Source: Gigaspora margarita
Lineage: Eukaryota > Glomeromycota > Glomeromycetes > Diversisporales > Gigasporaceae
Direction of reading: 5' to 3'
Length of the DNA stretch: 64,000 bases
Assembly: GCA_009809945.1 (NCBI GenBank)
Contig: WTPW01000978.1
Span: 187,470-251,469, forward strand
The notes under the pieces are model-generated. The model saw only the letters and a list, made by a program, of their open reading frames with translations, did no database searches and was not told the DNA's origin. Position numbers and translations under genes: made by a program. This document shows positions 12,951 through 25,561 of the stretch, in pieces. Numbering within the stretch: position 1 is the first letter of the stretch; the number at the start of each line of letters is the position of its first letter.

Positions 12951-15900
12951 ACTATAGTAGTACATACATGTAATAGATTTGGAAGAGATTTTTCTAAATT
13001 AGCAAAACTTCATATATATCTAGAACAAAAAAATCTATGTAAACCTAGTAATATCCAAAATCATGTTACAGCTCCAATAGCATTATCACAATATCTAGTA
13101 CAAATCCATGTTCCAATAGGTAATTTAATTCCATTAAACAATACACCCTTATCTCCTATTCAAAATATACCTTTAAGTCATGAAGGGTCATTGCTTCATA
13201 ATTCTAATCTTTTTCAAAATGATACAGAATGGTTTGATAATATGGAAGATAAATATAATATAAACACTGATGAAAAATGGCCTAAATTAGCTAGAACCTT
13301 GCTCTATGACTATCCAAAAAGAAATATCATAAAGATAGAAGGCAATTTTGGTGGTAATCCAGTAAGAAAAAATTATAAATTAACGAACAAAGAGTTAATA
13401 TTCGAAGAATGTGAATCTAATTCTGATCCATTAAGGCCCCATCAGAACTTAACAACAATGAGTTTATGGCAAGCAGTTATTCCATCCCCTGAAAATATAA
13501 AATATAGATTCAATCATTATGTTGAGGACCGTAATAAATATTTAGAAGCACCCTATATGCCCCAGCTTATAGCAAATACAAGAGAACAAATTACAAAAGT
13601 TCTTAAAGCTGAATTGTGTAAAAAAGATCAAATAAAAACCACATTAATTGCTCAATATATATATTCTGGGCATGTTAGCAAAGGGAAGGGCAAACTTAAA
13701 AGTCCATTAACTATAATTGCTTATCACAGAAGCCTCATGCATGTTATTCTTATAGAAGAAGATATCAATGAACATATAAATTTATCTATATTAGAAATAG
13801 ATAACGCTATAGACTCATTTATGCAAGAAGGATCAGGAATGAATTTGGTAAGGATTGAAATGTTAACTATTGAAGTTTATACTTATTAAAGAACAACTAG
13901 TGGGTCATATATCTCGACTCCAAAGAAGCTTGCTAATACCAAATGTACAATCAATCCAGATAATTTAAAAATAATCGATCCAGTTACAGATATACCATCT
14001 GATAATTGTCTTCAAGGTGCATTAGCTTGTTATTTTGCTCATAAAGATGAACATACAGAACATCTTGAATGAATATATATAAAAAATGATTATAAGCAAT
14101 ACTTAGATATAGTCAATTTAGATGGAATCCCAATGCCTACACCAATTTGCTCATGTATATTCAATAAGATTAAGGAGATAAATCCTGATATTTCTATTAA
14201 TATTTGGGAATAGAAAGAGGAAATAGCTACTCCCAAACTGGTAATAGCTAGCAAGACCTATAATAGACATCATATTATATATCTCATGGCTCTTATAGAT
14301 ATTACTATATCTGAAAACCGTAAGGATAAGTATGGGCAAAAGAACTATTTTCTTTGGATCAAAGCTCAGATAGATTAGTATTTAAGGATAATAGTAAACA
14401 TATTAAAAAGCATTTTTGTAATTGATGTTTTTATAGCTTCTAGTCAGAAAAGTCTCTAGTTTATCACCAAGAACATTGTTTTGGATTAGGAGAAGCAACC
14501 CAAAGAGTCAAATTACCTATCAAGGGTGATAATGATTTCGAGAAATTTAAAAATTATGGGCTATGATCAATGCTCCATGTGTTATTATAGCTGACTTTGA
14601 GGCTAAAAATAAGAAATGCGATGAGAAATATGGTGGGAAAATGTGTAAGATTGCAGAGCAAAAGGCTAATAGCTTTTGTTATCTAGTTCACTGGATTGAT
14701 ACTAGAGAGGTATAGGGCCCATTCCTATATAGAGGAGAAAATGCTACTCAGGAGTTTGTCAAAAGAATTGATAAGGAATTGGTCAAAATTAATAGAGTCT
14801 TAGCTATAAAACATAATCGAATTGAGATTGACAAAGACAAAAAGAAATTCAATGAAGCAGATAGTTGTTGGATATGTAAAGAAAAATTTATTATAGATGA
14901 AGATAAAGTCGAATGCTTAGAAAATAAGACATTATTATGGCTTAATAATAAGCTAAAAAATACCACAATAAATTCAGAAGATTATAAGACCTTAACAAAA
15001 CAAATTGACAAGATAACTAAAGATATTAATCAAGCAAAGTCTATAGATATAAAGGTTTGGAATCACTGCCATATCACAGGTAAGTTTTGAGGAGCTGCCC
15101 ATAATGCATGTAATCTTAAACTTCAAATCGAACCCTGGAAGATGCCAATTCCAGTTGTTTTTCATAATTTTTGGGGCTATGATTCTCACTTAATCTGTGA
15201 ATCTGTTGAAAAATCTGTTAATGCACATCAGATCAAGGTTATAGCCAAAACATTTGAGTATTATAAATCTATAAAGGTAGGTTAGCTCAAATATATAGAT
15301 AGTATGCAATTTATGAATAATAGCTTGGCAAATCTTGCAAAGAATTTAGGTACCAACCATCCTATTACAAGCCAGCACTTTAAAGACTATTCTTCAGATC
15401 AAATTTTACTAGCAAGTCATAAAGGAGTTTATTCTTATGAGTATATCGATTCACATGATAGATTTAAGGAAAAAGAACTTCCACCAATTCATGAATTTAG
15501 TACACATCTTCATAGCAAAATTAGCCAAAAAGATTATGAGCATGCCCAAAAAGTATGGAAAACTTTTGGCTGCAAGAATCTAGGTGAGTATCATGATCTC
15601 TATCTTAAAATCGATGTACTCAGTCTTGCAGATATTGGACTCAATTTTGAAAGACATGCATGCAATATTATAAACTTGATCCTAGTTATTATGTTTTAGT
15701 ACCAGCACTATTATGGGATGCTATGCTTAAGAAGACAGGGGTTGAGATTGAGCTATTTACAGATATGACAATGCATAATTTTATAGAAGAGGCTAAGCGT
15801 AGAGGTATAGCTATAGCAGGTCATCGATATTTCAAAGCCAACAATCCTAAGATGGGTAAGGCCTTTAACCCATCTAAACCAACAACATGAATAAGCTATG

Positions 15901-17409
15901 TCGATGCAAATAATCTTTATGGCTGGGCTATGAGTCAGTATTTGCCCATTGAAAATTATCAATGGGAAGCAAGTTAGCAATATCTTGAGGATTATCCAAA
16001 TAAGCAAAAGAAATATCTTGAAAAGATTCTTAATACCAAAGCAGATGCTAAAAGAGAATATTTTCTAAAGATTAATGCACATTTTCCTTTAAAAACTCAT
16101 AACTATTTGAGTGATTTACTCCAGCTATAGAGAATATGGCCGTAAGAAAAGATATATTGTGTCTCCATACTACAGAGCTTGTAGATAAGTTGGATAGTGA
16201 TCAATTTCAGCAACTAAAAAATTAGTACCCCATCTTGGACCATGAAAGAATTATGTTATCCATTATCAAGAACTTTAATACTATGTAAAATTAGATATGA
16301 TTGTTGATAAGGTTATAGAAATCCTATCTTTTGATCAGACTAATTGGCTTGCCCCTTATATAGCCTTCAATACAGAAAAGCGACAAGGTGCTAAGAATGC
16401 TTTTGAAAAGGACTTCTTTAAGCTTATGAACAATTCTGCATATGGCAAGACTATGGAGAATGTTCGTAAATATCAAGATGTCAAACTCATGGCTATAAAT
16501 AATGAGCAAGATAAAAAGAAGTTTATTAATCAAATTTGTAAACCCTCCTTTAAGTATGTTAGGCAACTTGGAAATACTTTAGTAGGAGCACATATGGGAA
16601 AAGCTAGCATAACTCTCAACAAGCCAATAATTGTTGGAGCATCAGTTTTAGGACTTAGCAAGCTTTTAATGTATTGCTTCTGGTATTGATATATAAAAGA
16701 GAGACATGGTAATAAAGCTATACTTGGATATATGGATACAGACTTATTCATATTTATAGTTAAAACTGAGGATATCTATAAGGATATGGCTGAGCGACCT
16801 GATCTTTTCGATCTTAATGACTCAAAAACTATAGGTCTTTACAAGGATGAGACTCTAGATAGTGTAATTGCAGAATCTATACATATTCGATCCAAGTCTT
16901 AACACTATGTTTTAGCGGATAAGTCTACAAAGTCTAAACATAAAGAAGTTAGCAAAAAGGGTATAAGTGAAATAGCCACGAATTCATATATGTTTGATTT
17001 AGAAGGGACTTTATTAGATGATCCAGTAGATAGATCATTATTCTCAGAGGAAGAAGTCAAGAATTTAGCTATGTGAATTGAGGCAGATCCTATGACTCTA
17101 GTATATCGAGACTGTCTCTTTGATAATAAAGTATTCTATGCTAAGAATGTGAGTATACGATCAAAAGACCATATATTATCTTTGGTCGAATCAGAAAAGA
17201 AAGCTCTTTGCCCTATAGATACTATGCATTGGATATTATCAGATAGAATAACTAGTTTGCCATATTATCATTGGCATATACAAGCATATAAAAAGTTTAT
17301 ATCAAATAGAATTTCTCCAGAGTTGGCTGAAGAACGAGCTTTAAGAGATAAGCTCTCAAAGAAGTATCAAAAAGAATGTGTATCTCACATATCTATTGCA
17401 AAGCAATGA
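12951..17409 (+). pseudogene. Family B DNA polymerase (probably protein-primed), degenerate
   Basis: Polinton-type replicative polymerase. An N-terminal zinc-like segment (TCNRFGRDFSK, near 12967) leads into a long N-terminal region. The exonuclease motifs are ADFEAKN (Exo I, near 14592), FHNFWGYDSHL (Exo II, near 15163) and YHDLYLKID (Exo III, near 15592). The polymerase motifs are YVDANNLYGWAMS (motif A, near 15898), KLMNNSAYGKTM (motif B, near 16420) and YMDTDLF (motif C, near 16732). A Cys/His segment (HCHITGKF...AAHNACN, near 15063-15110) lies between Exo I and Exo II. Such enzymes copy the element from a terminal protein primer; the priming mechanism is inferred from the family. No intact ATG start is visible near the left TIR. 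Stops at Trp, Arg or Gln positions and several frameshifts break it; open parts are 13191-13889, 14779-15090, 15304-15699, 16297-16689 and 17092-17409. Confidence 0.9.
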
Positions 17410-18890
17410 CCCTTTGGGTCTAGAATACCCAGATAAGCTAAACTAATAATAGATAGAGCACACAGAGCTACTGCTTTGCAGAGTTATAAATTATATAGTT
17501 AACATTTTTTTGAATATAAATATTAATTATTATTAAAAATAGTAGTACATGACCCACAGGTCACAATGTCATGTGTCTACTGCGCCTTGTGTAACGTAGT
17601 ACGTGACCCATAGGTCACAATATCATGTGATTACTATGCCTGGACATGCGTGTCTAAAATAATAATTTTTATATCATATGACATCGTGCGGTTTTGGCTC
17701 GATATCATATGATCAAGTGTATTATTGCGAAGCAATGACCCTTCAGGTCTAAATTTGCTGATCTAATATTATAAAGGGTTATCTTATAATTATTTTAAAT
17801 AATAAATAAGAGTTATAAAATTATTTTTTTCATGTAATTATATGGCTTTTCACGAAAGTTGTCTTATGGTTATTTTATAGAATAAATTAAAGTTATCATA
17901 TTTTTTTTATGTAATTACATGACTTTTCATGAAAATTATTCAAATCTTCTTACCCAACTACCTTCTTCATTAATAAAAGCTGGATGGATTCGGCTTACAA
18001 CTCAAAAAAAAATCTATTATCAGAAAGTGAAGCTAGTAGTATTAGCCCTATTATAGAGGCATTTTTAAAACATGAAGTTGATAGATACCAAAGAAAAAAA
18101 ATTCGATATAATCCTACAATAGAAGTAAAGACAGAGTCTCATTGTATAGTAATACCAGTTTAAAAACCTAAAAAGTCAGAATTCAAAGAAGAGACAAAAT
18201 CTCAAATCTCTGATTCTTCCTCTAATAGCTTGCTTTATAATACTAATATTGCTCCATTATACTCTGAAGAAGAGATTAATGCTAGAATCAAAGAAGCTAA
18301 AGATAATTTATGTCAAGAATTTATTAAATCTACTGAGGAAACCTTAAAAACTATTAAGCAACAGAAAGATATAGAATGCAATNAAATTAAGATAGATATG
18401 GCCAATTGGAGTACAAAATTATTTGAACTTATATTAAAAAAATTAATCTGAAATGGTACTATATATAATCTTATTCATCAGTTAGAAGAAAAAGATAATA
18501 AATCATATTCAAACAACGGAGTTGGTGCATAAGCACATATATCCTGAAAAAAGTAATTCATACTTTTTTCCCATAAAGAATTATCTCGAACTTGTGATTT
18601 ATTGCATGGAATGCAAGGTCTAAGACCACTAATTATTTTTTTTATTGCAGAGCATTGGTTTTTCGAGTTTAAACCCAAGTCAGACACAAAGTGTCCTGCT
18701 TCGCAGTGATTCAGAAAAGAGGTAAAGTCTTGAATCTTTGATTCATTATCTAATAACTTGCTTTGCAAGAAATCATCCTCACTAGATAGACTAAAATCTG
18801 AACTAAAACCTGCAGGAGCATGCCATTCCTCTAATAATACATTGTTATCCTTACTAGATGGACTATTGCGAAGCAATGACCCTTCAGGTC
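17395..18890. repeat. Cluster of GC-rich mini-hairpins and double hairpins
   Basis: Double hairpins occur at 17395-17420, 17724-17749 and 18865-18890, each ATTGC-(3 nt)-GCAAT followed directly by GACC-(loop)-GGTC. A variant lies at 18683-18706 (GACAC-AAA-GTGTC then CTGC-TTC-GCAG). Single hairpins are at 17471-17481, 17550-17563, 17603-17618 and 18757-18769. Copy 1 has GACCC-TTT-GGGTC where copies 2 and 3 have GACC-CTTCA-GGTC, so stems are kept while bases change. The first overlaps the PolB stop and the third lies inside the protease gene. They resemble the double-hairpin elements known from fungal mitochondrial DNA. Confidence 0.75.
17984..18451 (+). pseudogene. Small coiled-coil protein of the Polinton-like element
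   Basis: The frame runs from ATG 17984 to TGA 18451 (156 codons) with one internal TAA at 18161 where CAA is the likely ancestor. The product is charged, with a Ser-rich middle and a C-terminal helix rich in Glu and Lys (codons about 85-140) that looks like a coiled coil. One ambiguous base lies at 18383. It is convergent with Gag-protease, whose stop lies 26 bp away. I do not recognise the family; a structural or packaging partner of Gag is possible but unproven. Confidence 0.55.
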
Positions 18891-21800
18891 TAGAAGAATT
18901 GGTAGATACTTGGACTGAATCTTGCTTGTGAAAAGTCAGGTTGATTTCTGGTTTAAATATCTCTCTCTGGGACTTATGTACTAAAAGAAGTATAGTAATT
19001 ACTTTACCTTTATGTATTAACTTGAATTCACGCTTGACAATAGGCTCCCATCTAGCACAATCAAGCAAAGGAGTGTCTAATAATATTCAAAGTTTATCAT
19101 CGTCCATTACTGGAAAATATTCTGTAATTGTACAACTATTATCTCCATAGCCAAAAATAATTGGTACATTATAACAAGTTCCAATAGATTCTAAAGAATT
19201 ATTATGCCATTTTACAGAAGGTTTTTATTTTTGTCAATATTCATTCCTAATAGTTTTGCAAGACCTTTTGATTTAAGAGAGCAGTTTGCTCCACTATCTA
19301 TTAACGCACCAGGTACTTGAATATTTTTTTCCTGATAGAGACATAATTTGGCAAGTAATAGTTGCAACATCATTAGGAATAATTTTACGAATAAGATTAA
19401 TTTCTATAGGATTTGGCCATGAAATTTCTGCTTCTGGTTGCATCTCTTCTGGGGCCTTTTGGGATAGTGTATTTGCTTGCTGGGAAGCAATTCAAATTAG
19501 ATCAGATATTGGTTGTAAAATATGTAAGAATACCATAGTAATCTCATGCCAGAACTTTTCTCATTCCTTGTCTAAGAAATTTGAAGTAAAATGATTTAGA
19601 ACAGGATCTTTTAGTGCAATGAATTCAGCATTAATCATATTATATCTATTAATAAATACTTCTTTAGGTTGTATGAGTAAATGAATCAACTATTGATCGT
19701 AAAATAGCGAAAAATGCATTTAGGGTAATATTTTTTTTATTTTTTTGACGATCATGTCACAACTTTATTTTATAATATAGAGTTTGCAGTTTTAATACAC
19801 GCGTTTTCTATTTATAGCTATGCTATTTTAAACTAAAGTGTAGCTCACCCGGTTGCCATTTGGTATCTATGTGTGACCTGCCAAAGTAGAATTGACCTTG
19901 CTGCCTCTTTAGTATCTACCTCAAATACTAAATCAGCAGTTCATTGGCCTGGATCTACAGCCCATTATGATCTTATTTAATTTTTATTCCACCTGGACCA
20001 CCTTCCAGTCCATATCCATTTTTCCATCTCTTCTGTTACCAACCCCATTTTTTCCTTGAAGCTATCCCACCTTTTATCTTCTGACTTTTGTCTTCTGGGT
20101 TTGTCCTCAAATCCTTCATGTAGATCTCCTCTTCCTCCTTTATCTATAACTTTTCCTACACTATTTTTTTTCTTCTTTTTTTTTGAACTTACTTTCTTTG
20201 TTTTCTTTTTTTTGGGGTTAATTTCCACTTGTTTTTTCCATTTTGCAACTTTGTTACAATGTTGAAGCCATATCTCTTCTTGGAAAAAACTGTGCTATTT
20301 ATCCCATCATTCAGTAATAATCAAATCTGCTACTTTTCTGGTAATACCCATTGTCAAGAGTGAGGTTGCTAGGTCTGATTCAATTAGTCCTCTTGCCATG
20401 TAATTTCTTTTTCTGTATCTGTCTGCTTCTTTTTCACCAGTTAAACTTGTGTAAAGGTCCTTGATTGTCATTCTTTTCCTGACCACTGTATCCAGGTTTG
20501 ACCAAATTTGATTCACTATTGAATACTCTTTCTCTAGCCATCTTGCCTCGTCAACTTCACATGCTATAAGGTGCTCAAATGATTCTTCTTTTTCTTTATA
20601 TTTCTGGCATATTGTCGTTTGATAAAGGTCCTCTCAGTTTTTTTTACGAAGTTGTAGAGTAGGCAGCAAACTGATAAGGCTCTTTAGTCAGAAACTCTAC
20701 TTTTTATTCGCTTTGAAGAACCTTGCCTTCTCTTTTTTCTCTTTTTTCTAGACTTCTAAAGATTTTCCAATCTTGCTTTTCTATTCTTTTTTGATGAGTA
20801 CTATCTTTTGTATTATGTGCAAATACCCATTCTGCTTTGTGGAAAGTTTGTATAAGTGTTTTGAGAAAGCTTTGAATAGGGGTTTCGATAGAGATGTTGT
20901 TCCAGGTTGGTCTTAACATCATTCCTTGTATCTCCTTTATATTAACTGAGATTATTTCTTTTTCTTTTGCACCTTCTTTTGCTGCCTTATCTGCTAAGTC
21001 ATTCATCATATTTCCCGCATGTGCTTTTACTTTGTGAAGTCGCATATTTATATTCTTTGTGTCTAGAATTTTGACAATCGTTCCCAGGATGCCTAGGTTT
21101 TTCATCTTATACCAGCTTCTAGTAGTTTTACTTTCACGGCACCTTTTGATTGTATGAATCGCTACTTGGCTATTCGTAAAGATATCTATTTTGCTGTTAT
21201 TTGGGGTTACCAGGGTCGCTTTCAGAATTGCCATAAGTTCAGATCTTGTTGAGGAGAACCAACCTTGGATTCTGCTTTTCTGTTCTCTAATTATTGTACC
21301 ATTACTATCTAGTTAAATTATTCCATACCCTGCTTTGTGATCCTCTGTTCCTCTACCTCCGAGTGAGCCATCTGTATAGTAAATTATTTCATCATACTCT
21401 TGGTTTTTCTTTAATGCCTGTATAAGTTCTTGTTGTTTTCTTATATTCTCTATTATACTTCGGATCAGATATATATCCCAATTTTCTGTGAGTACTACAT
21501 GTTCCATTTTGGACTCTTTCCTTTCAGCAAATCTTTTTTCTGGAGCTATCAGGTTTTTGAAATGTTTGAGACTGATTGTCGTGGCCTAGCCTCCCTCATT
21601 TTTGTGCTTTATCCAAGAACTTACATCTTCAACTTCATTCACCTTTGCTTTTAAGGTATTACTTGTATGGACTATGCTTGTTACTGAGGGGCTATTAAGT
21701 GATAAGTCCTCCTTATTTGCCTCCTCCTATTCTAGTATATGCATCTTTTTATTTGGGAATCTTTTTTCCACTTTGCCTAAGAATGGTCCGGTACTATTTT

Positions 21801-22297
21801 CTTTTTTTCCTATTATCCATTCCTTTTTGAATTTTTTGTATGATAGTTTTCTTTTTTCTGGCTTGATTTGGGTTTCGTTTATCTTATCGACCTGTCTGAA
21901 AACTTCTTTGATACTACGAGTTATTCTATTCTCCAGTACCATTTGCTCCAATTTTTGAAATCATTGAGGCATTTTTCCTTTCGTTTCTATCTCATGGACC
22001 CTTATGATTTGCTGCTACATGAGCATGATATTATTCTGTCTTGTAATTATTTGCTCAAGGTACTATAAATTTAGTTTACGAAATGCTTGAGTACCTTTTT
22101 CCAAATCTTTATTATTTAGTAGGTTTCTTATCTCTGTGCTGGCCCTATCATGTGTACCTATGGTCCAGTTTCTTTCCCATTCAGCATTTCTGATACTAAT
22201 ACCCATATCCTTTGCTATTGCTAAAATGCTAGCATTAAGGTTATTTCTCCACTTTAGCTTTTTAATTTCATCATTGTTAAAGGCCCATATAGGTACT

Positions 22298-25200
22298 GTA
22301 TGTGTCCGAAATTAGGCTACTACCTAAAATAAGCTACCCCCCCTATTTTGGTCAAAAAACTATAAAACATCTTTAACCCAAAAATAAGCTACCCTCTTTA
22401 TCAAACCAAAAACTTATTAGCAAAAAATTTAGTTCCGAAAATAAGCTACCCCCAAACTCAATACATACCGGTAGTACTTTTAATCAAATCAAAACAACCC
22501 GTTAAGAGGCATCCATTTATTTGCATGAGAATACAAAAATAGCGAGAATAAAAGTTTACATATCATAAAATCACTAACCCTATCTGCTATAGCCTCCAAC
22601 ATTACAGCTCTAACCCTAAATTTTTTTTATCTAATGTACTTAGTTATTTACAAAAATTGGGTTTTGTATTATCCGCGCAAAGCTGTTAAGAGACCTGACC
22701 AATACTGGTAATTTATAAATAGCAAATAAGTTAAGAATTTGTACTACCAACATAATTATTTATTTATTATCCGGGAATATAAATTATTTATTTATAATTG
22801 CTATTTATTTATTTATAATTGCTATTTATTTATTTATAATTCTATTTATTTATTTATACGTAGCAAGTTATTTATAAAATGTGCACAATACAAGAAATTT
22901 TTATATTCAAACTTGATATGCAATTTGTACATTATATACTGTTCGAAATCATTATAATAATCATTATGACGATATTTTTTCTCACGCATCAAAAAATATT
23001 AATTTCGGTTTATTATACTATTATAATTCTGTAAAATCCAATTGTCGAATTCTGCAAATATTTAACAAGCGGTATTGAACTTTTTTTCGTTTAAAAAACA
23101 TTCTATCTAATTTATTCAAATAATGACCCAGCATTCTGGCAATCTACTATATTCATCTACATTTTTGTCTTCATTAGAATTTTCATCCAACTTCTCATTA
23201 TTATCAGATTCTTTGCTTTCATCAAGATCTTCATCTTGATTAGGTTCTTTGTCTTCATCAAATCCTTCATCTTCATTAAATCCTTCATCTTCATCAAATC
23301 CTTCGTCTTCATCAAATTCATCTCCTTCATCAGATTCAACAACATTATTATCAGACCCATTATCTTCAGAATCGTAGATTAAATGATCCTCACTTCCTGA
23401 CAAACAGTTAGAAATACCACATTTTTTAAACGCACGAGCAATAATATCATCAGAAATATCATTCCAGGAGTCCAAAACCCAATGACAAACTGTATTAAGA
23501 TCAGCACGCTTCAAATTTCCACCCTTAGTAACGCCATTACCACCATTCGATATCCAATTATGCCAATGTTTACGAAGATTAACTTTGAAAGGTTTGTTAA
23601 TACAAATATCAAGAGGCTGACACATGCTAGTGAGACCCCAGGGATTACGGCCAAGTCAGTATTTCCAGAACGCATTACAGCCTTAATCCGATTCGTAATG
23701 TGTGCTGAAAAAGAATCTAAGACAAGCATTGCTCTCGAGTTATCAAATCCTGGTCATGCACTGTTCCAATATTTTATCCACTTTTCTATTCCAGGTTCAT
23801 CCATCCACCCTTTGTCCTAGAACCAAACAACAACGCCAGATGGGGGTGGAGATGTTTTTGAGGGCCATACCTTTCCTTTAAAGATAATGACTGGTGGGAG
23901 CTTAGTGCCATCGGCAAGACATGTCAAAACAACAGTAAATCAATTTTTATCATTACTCGTTGTTCGAACGTGAACGGTTTTTGTGCTCTTCGAATCCACA
24001 GTTAAACTACCCGCCATATCAAACCAAACTGGTGTTTCATCCATATTAGCTATCATATTAAGAGGATACTCATTTTTCTGGCGAAGCCGAATTACAAACT
24101 GCTGAAAGCTAAGTAACTGGTCTTCCAGGTCCTTTGGTAACTTTTGTACGATTTTAATTTTACGTCGAAGAGCAAGGTTATGGCATTTTAAAAAATGACA
24201 GAGCCAATGTGACGAGAACTTAAAATTATTAATTGCAAACTTCTTGGCATCATTTTTGGTTTGCTTAAAGCTTCTATTCATAATTTCGCCCTTTTTTATT
24301 CTTATGCTAGAGTATGTAACAGCGAGAGCATCTTCTCGAGCTGTCTTTATCCATTCATAAAGTTTGACTTCTTTTTCGGGAAAAGATGCACAGCGACCAG
24401 AACCAACTCTTCGTAAATTTTTTTTAAAAGAAGGAGGACCTTGTGAAAAATTTTTGGCCCACCGACCAAGCATCGTTAAGTCTAAGGAATAATAGTTAGC
24501 AGCATATGTGTTCAAAGTACGACGTGCTAACTCTACAGCTTTTTGCTTCTCTTTAACTGAGTATGAATTTCTTTGTCTTTTCATATCTCAAAAGTTAAAC
24601 AATAAAAGTAACCTTTATTCTTCTAAGAACGTCAGTATTTATATAAGGGACCGGTATCTCTACTAATATTTTTCTATTTAAGAACAAAAGGTAATATAAA
24701 AAGCTTCAATATAAAAAAAAAATAGGTATCATGATTTACATTTTTTTTTCTCGTCTCTTCCGACCATTTCTTCAGTGTTGAAGCTGTGTCGAGGAGGAAT
24801 GGGTTGAATTACTATGAGGGCCAGAATAGGAGCTTTGGTTTTTTTCCTGTGAGAAAATAAAATCTCATTTTGCTTATTAGCACGAGTTCAACTGGTCGCG
24901 TGTAATAAAAAAAAAAACTCCCTAGCTATTTTTTAAAATAAATCAAATTAAAATGAAATATGGTTTGTAAAGTATAAAAATTTGATAAGCTATCGAAAAT
25001 AATTTTTTAGAGAAAATTAATTTTAGAATAGAGTTTATATTAAACAAGTATAAGCGGGTTTAAAAGGTTAAACAGTAATGCACATATTTTAAGTTATATA
25101 TAAAAACCTTATTATAAAAACCTCTCAAGTGGCACGATTTTTATTTCTTTCCAGGCTCCAATTATTTTATATAGTGAAAAAAACTTTCTTTAAAATAGCG

Positions 25201-25561
25201 TATGAATATATAACATGCCCAGGTATCACGATATTTATTTACTTTCCCAGGCTACCAGTATTTTCTAACATTTGTAATATTGATATATATAAAAAAATTT
25301 TTTTTAGAATCATACGAACTATAAGCATCNTGCAATAGTTCTTTAAAATTCCTTCAACTCACATGTACAGGGTGAANAGATACAATAAACCTGTTGAATT
25401 ACCTATTTTAAATTTTTTTAAATATTTATACCGAAAATAAGCTACCCCTTCATTGAACTTCAAATTATTCTAAAATGGGTATAGCCTGAAAATAAGCTAC
25501 CTTTCATTTTTTGTGTTCAAAATTGCCCAAAAAAAGGTAGCTTAATTTCGGACACATACGG
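22298..25561 (-). mobile_element. Pogo/Tigger-like DNA transposon 1, nested in LINE-2
   Basis: Inverted ends CTGTATGTGTCCGAAATTA and (reverse complement of the right end) CCGTATGTGTCCGAAATTA are flanked by TA duplications at 22296-22297 and 25562-25563. Removing the element restores the LINE-2 sequence GGTACTGTAG. Direct subterminal copies of AATAAGCTACC lie near both ends (22328, 22384, 22440, 25437, 25491), probably transposase binding sites. A DDE transposase with CENP-B-type DNA-binding domains is encoded on the minus strand. TA targets, HTH plus DDD catalysis and length of 3.3 kb fit pogo/Tigger. A tandem TATTTATTTATAATTGC array lies at 22775-22858. Confidence 0.9.
23116..24584 (-). pseudogene. 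Pogo-like transposase 1 (CENP-B HTH and DDE domains), degenerate
   Basis: ATG at 24584. Residues 1-55 form the first helix-turn-helix (NSYSVKEKQKAVELARR), followed by a second CENP-B-type DNA-binding domain (FPEKEVKLYEWI). The catalytic core shows MIANMDETPVWFDM (first Asp), VLDSFSAH (second Asp) and CQPLDICINKPFK (third Asp). The C-terminus carries hexapeptide repeats DEDEGF and ends at 23116 after a strongly acidic tail. In-frame stops are TGA at 23942, TAG at 23819 (Gln likely) and TGA at 23756 (Arg likely); one base is missing near 23632 (total length is 1,469 nt). Such proteins cut and rejoin the TA-flanked ends; this copy cannot. Confidence 0.9.

Noticed and set aside
12951-17409. Alternative genetic code (TAG or TGA read as Trp or Arg) to explain stops in PolB
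   Set aside because: Stops occur at Trp, Arg and Gln positions with all three stop codons and together with frameshifts, so C-to-T decay explains them better. A mitochondrial code for TGA alone would not remove the TAG and TAA stops.
19977-20265. Plus-strand Phe-rich frame opposite the LINE-2 tail
   Set aside because: It is the antisense of the Lys-rich C-terminal tail of LINE-2 ORF2.
22775-22858. CRISPR-like array of regularly spaced TATTTATTTATAATTGC repeats
   Set aside because: Repeats are contiguous simple sequence without unique spacers, inside a eukaryotic transposon.
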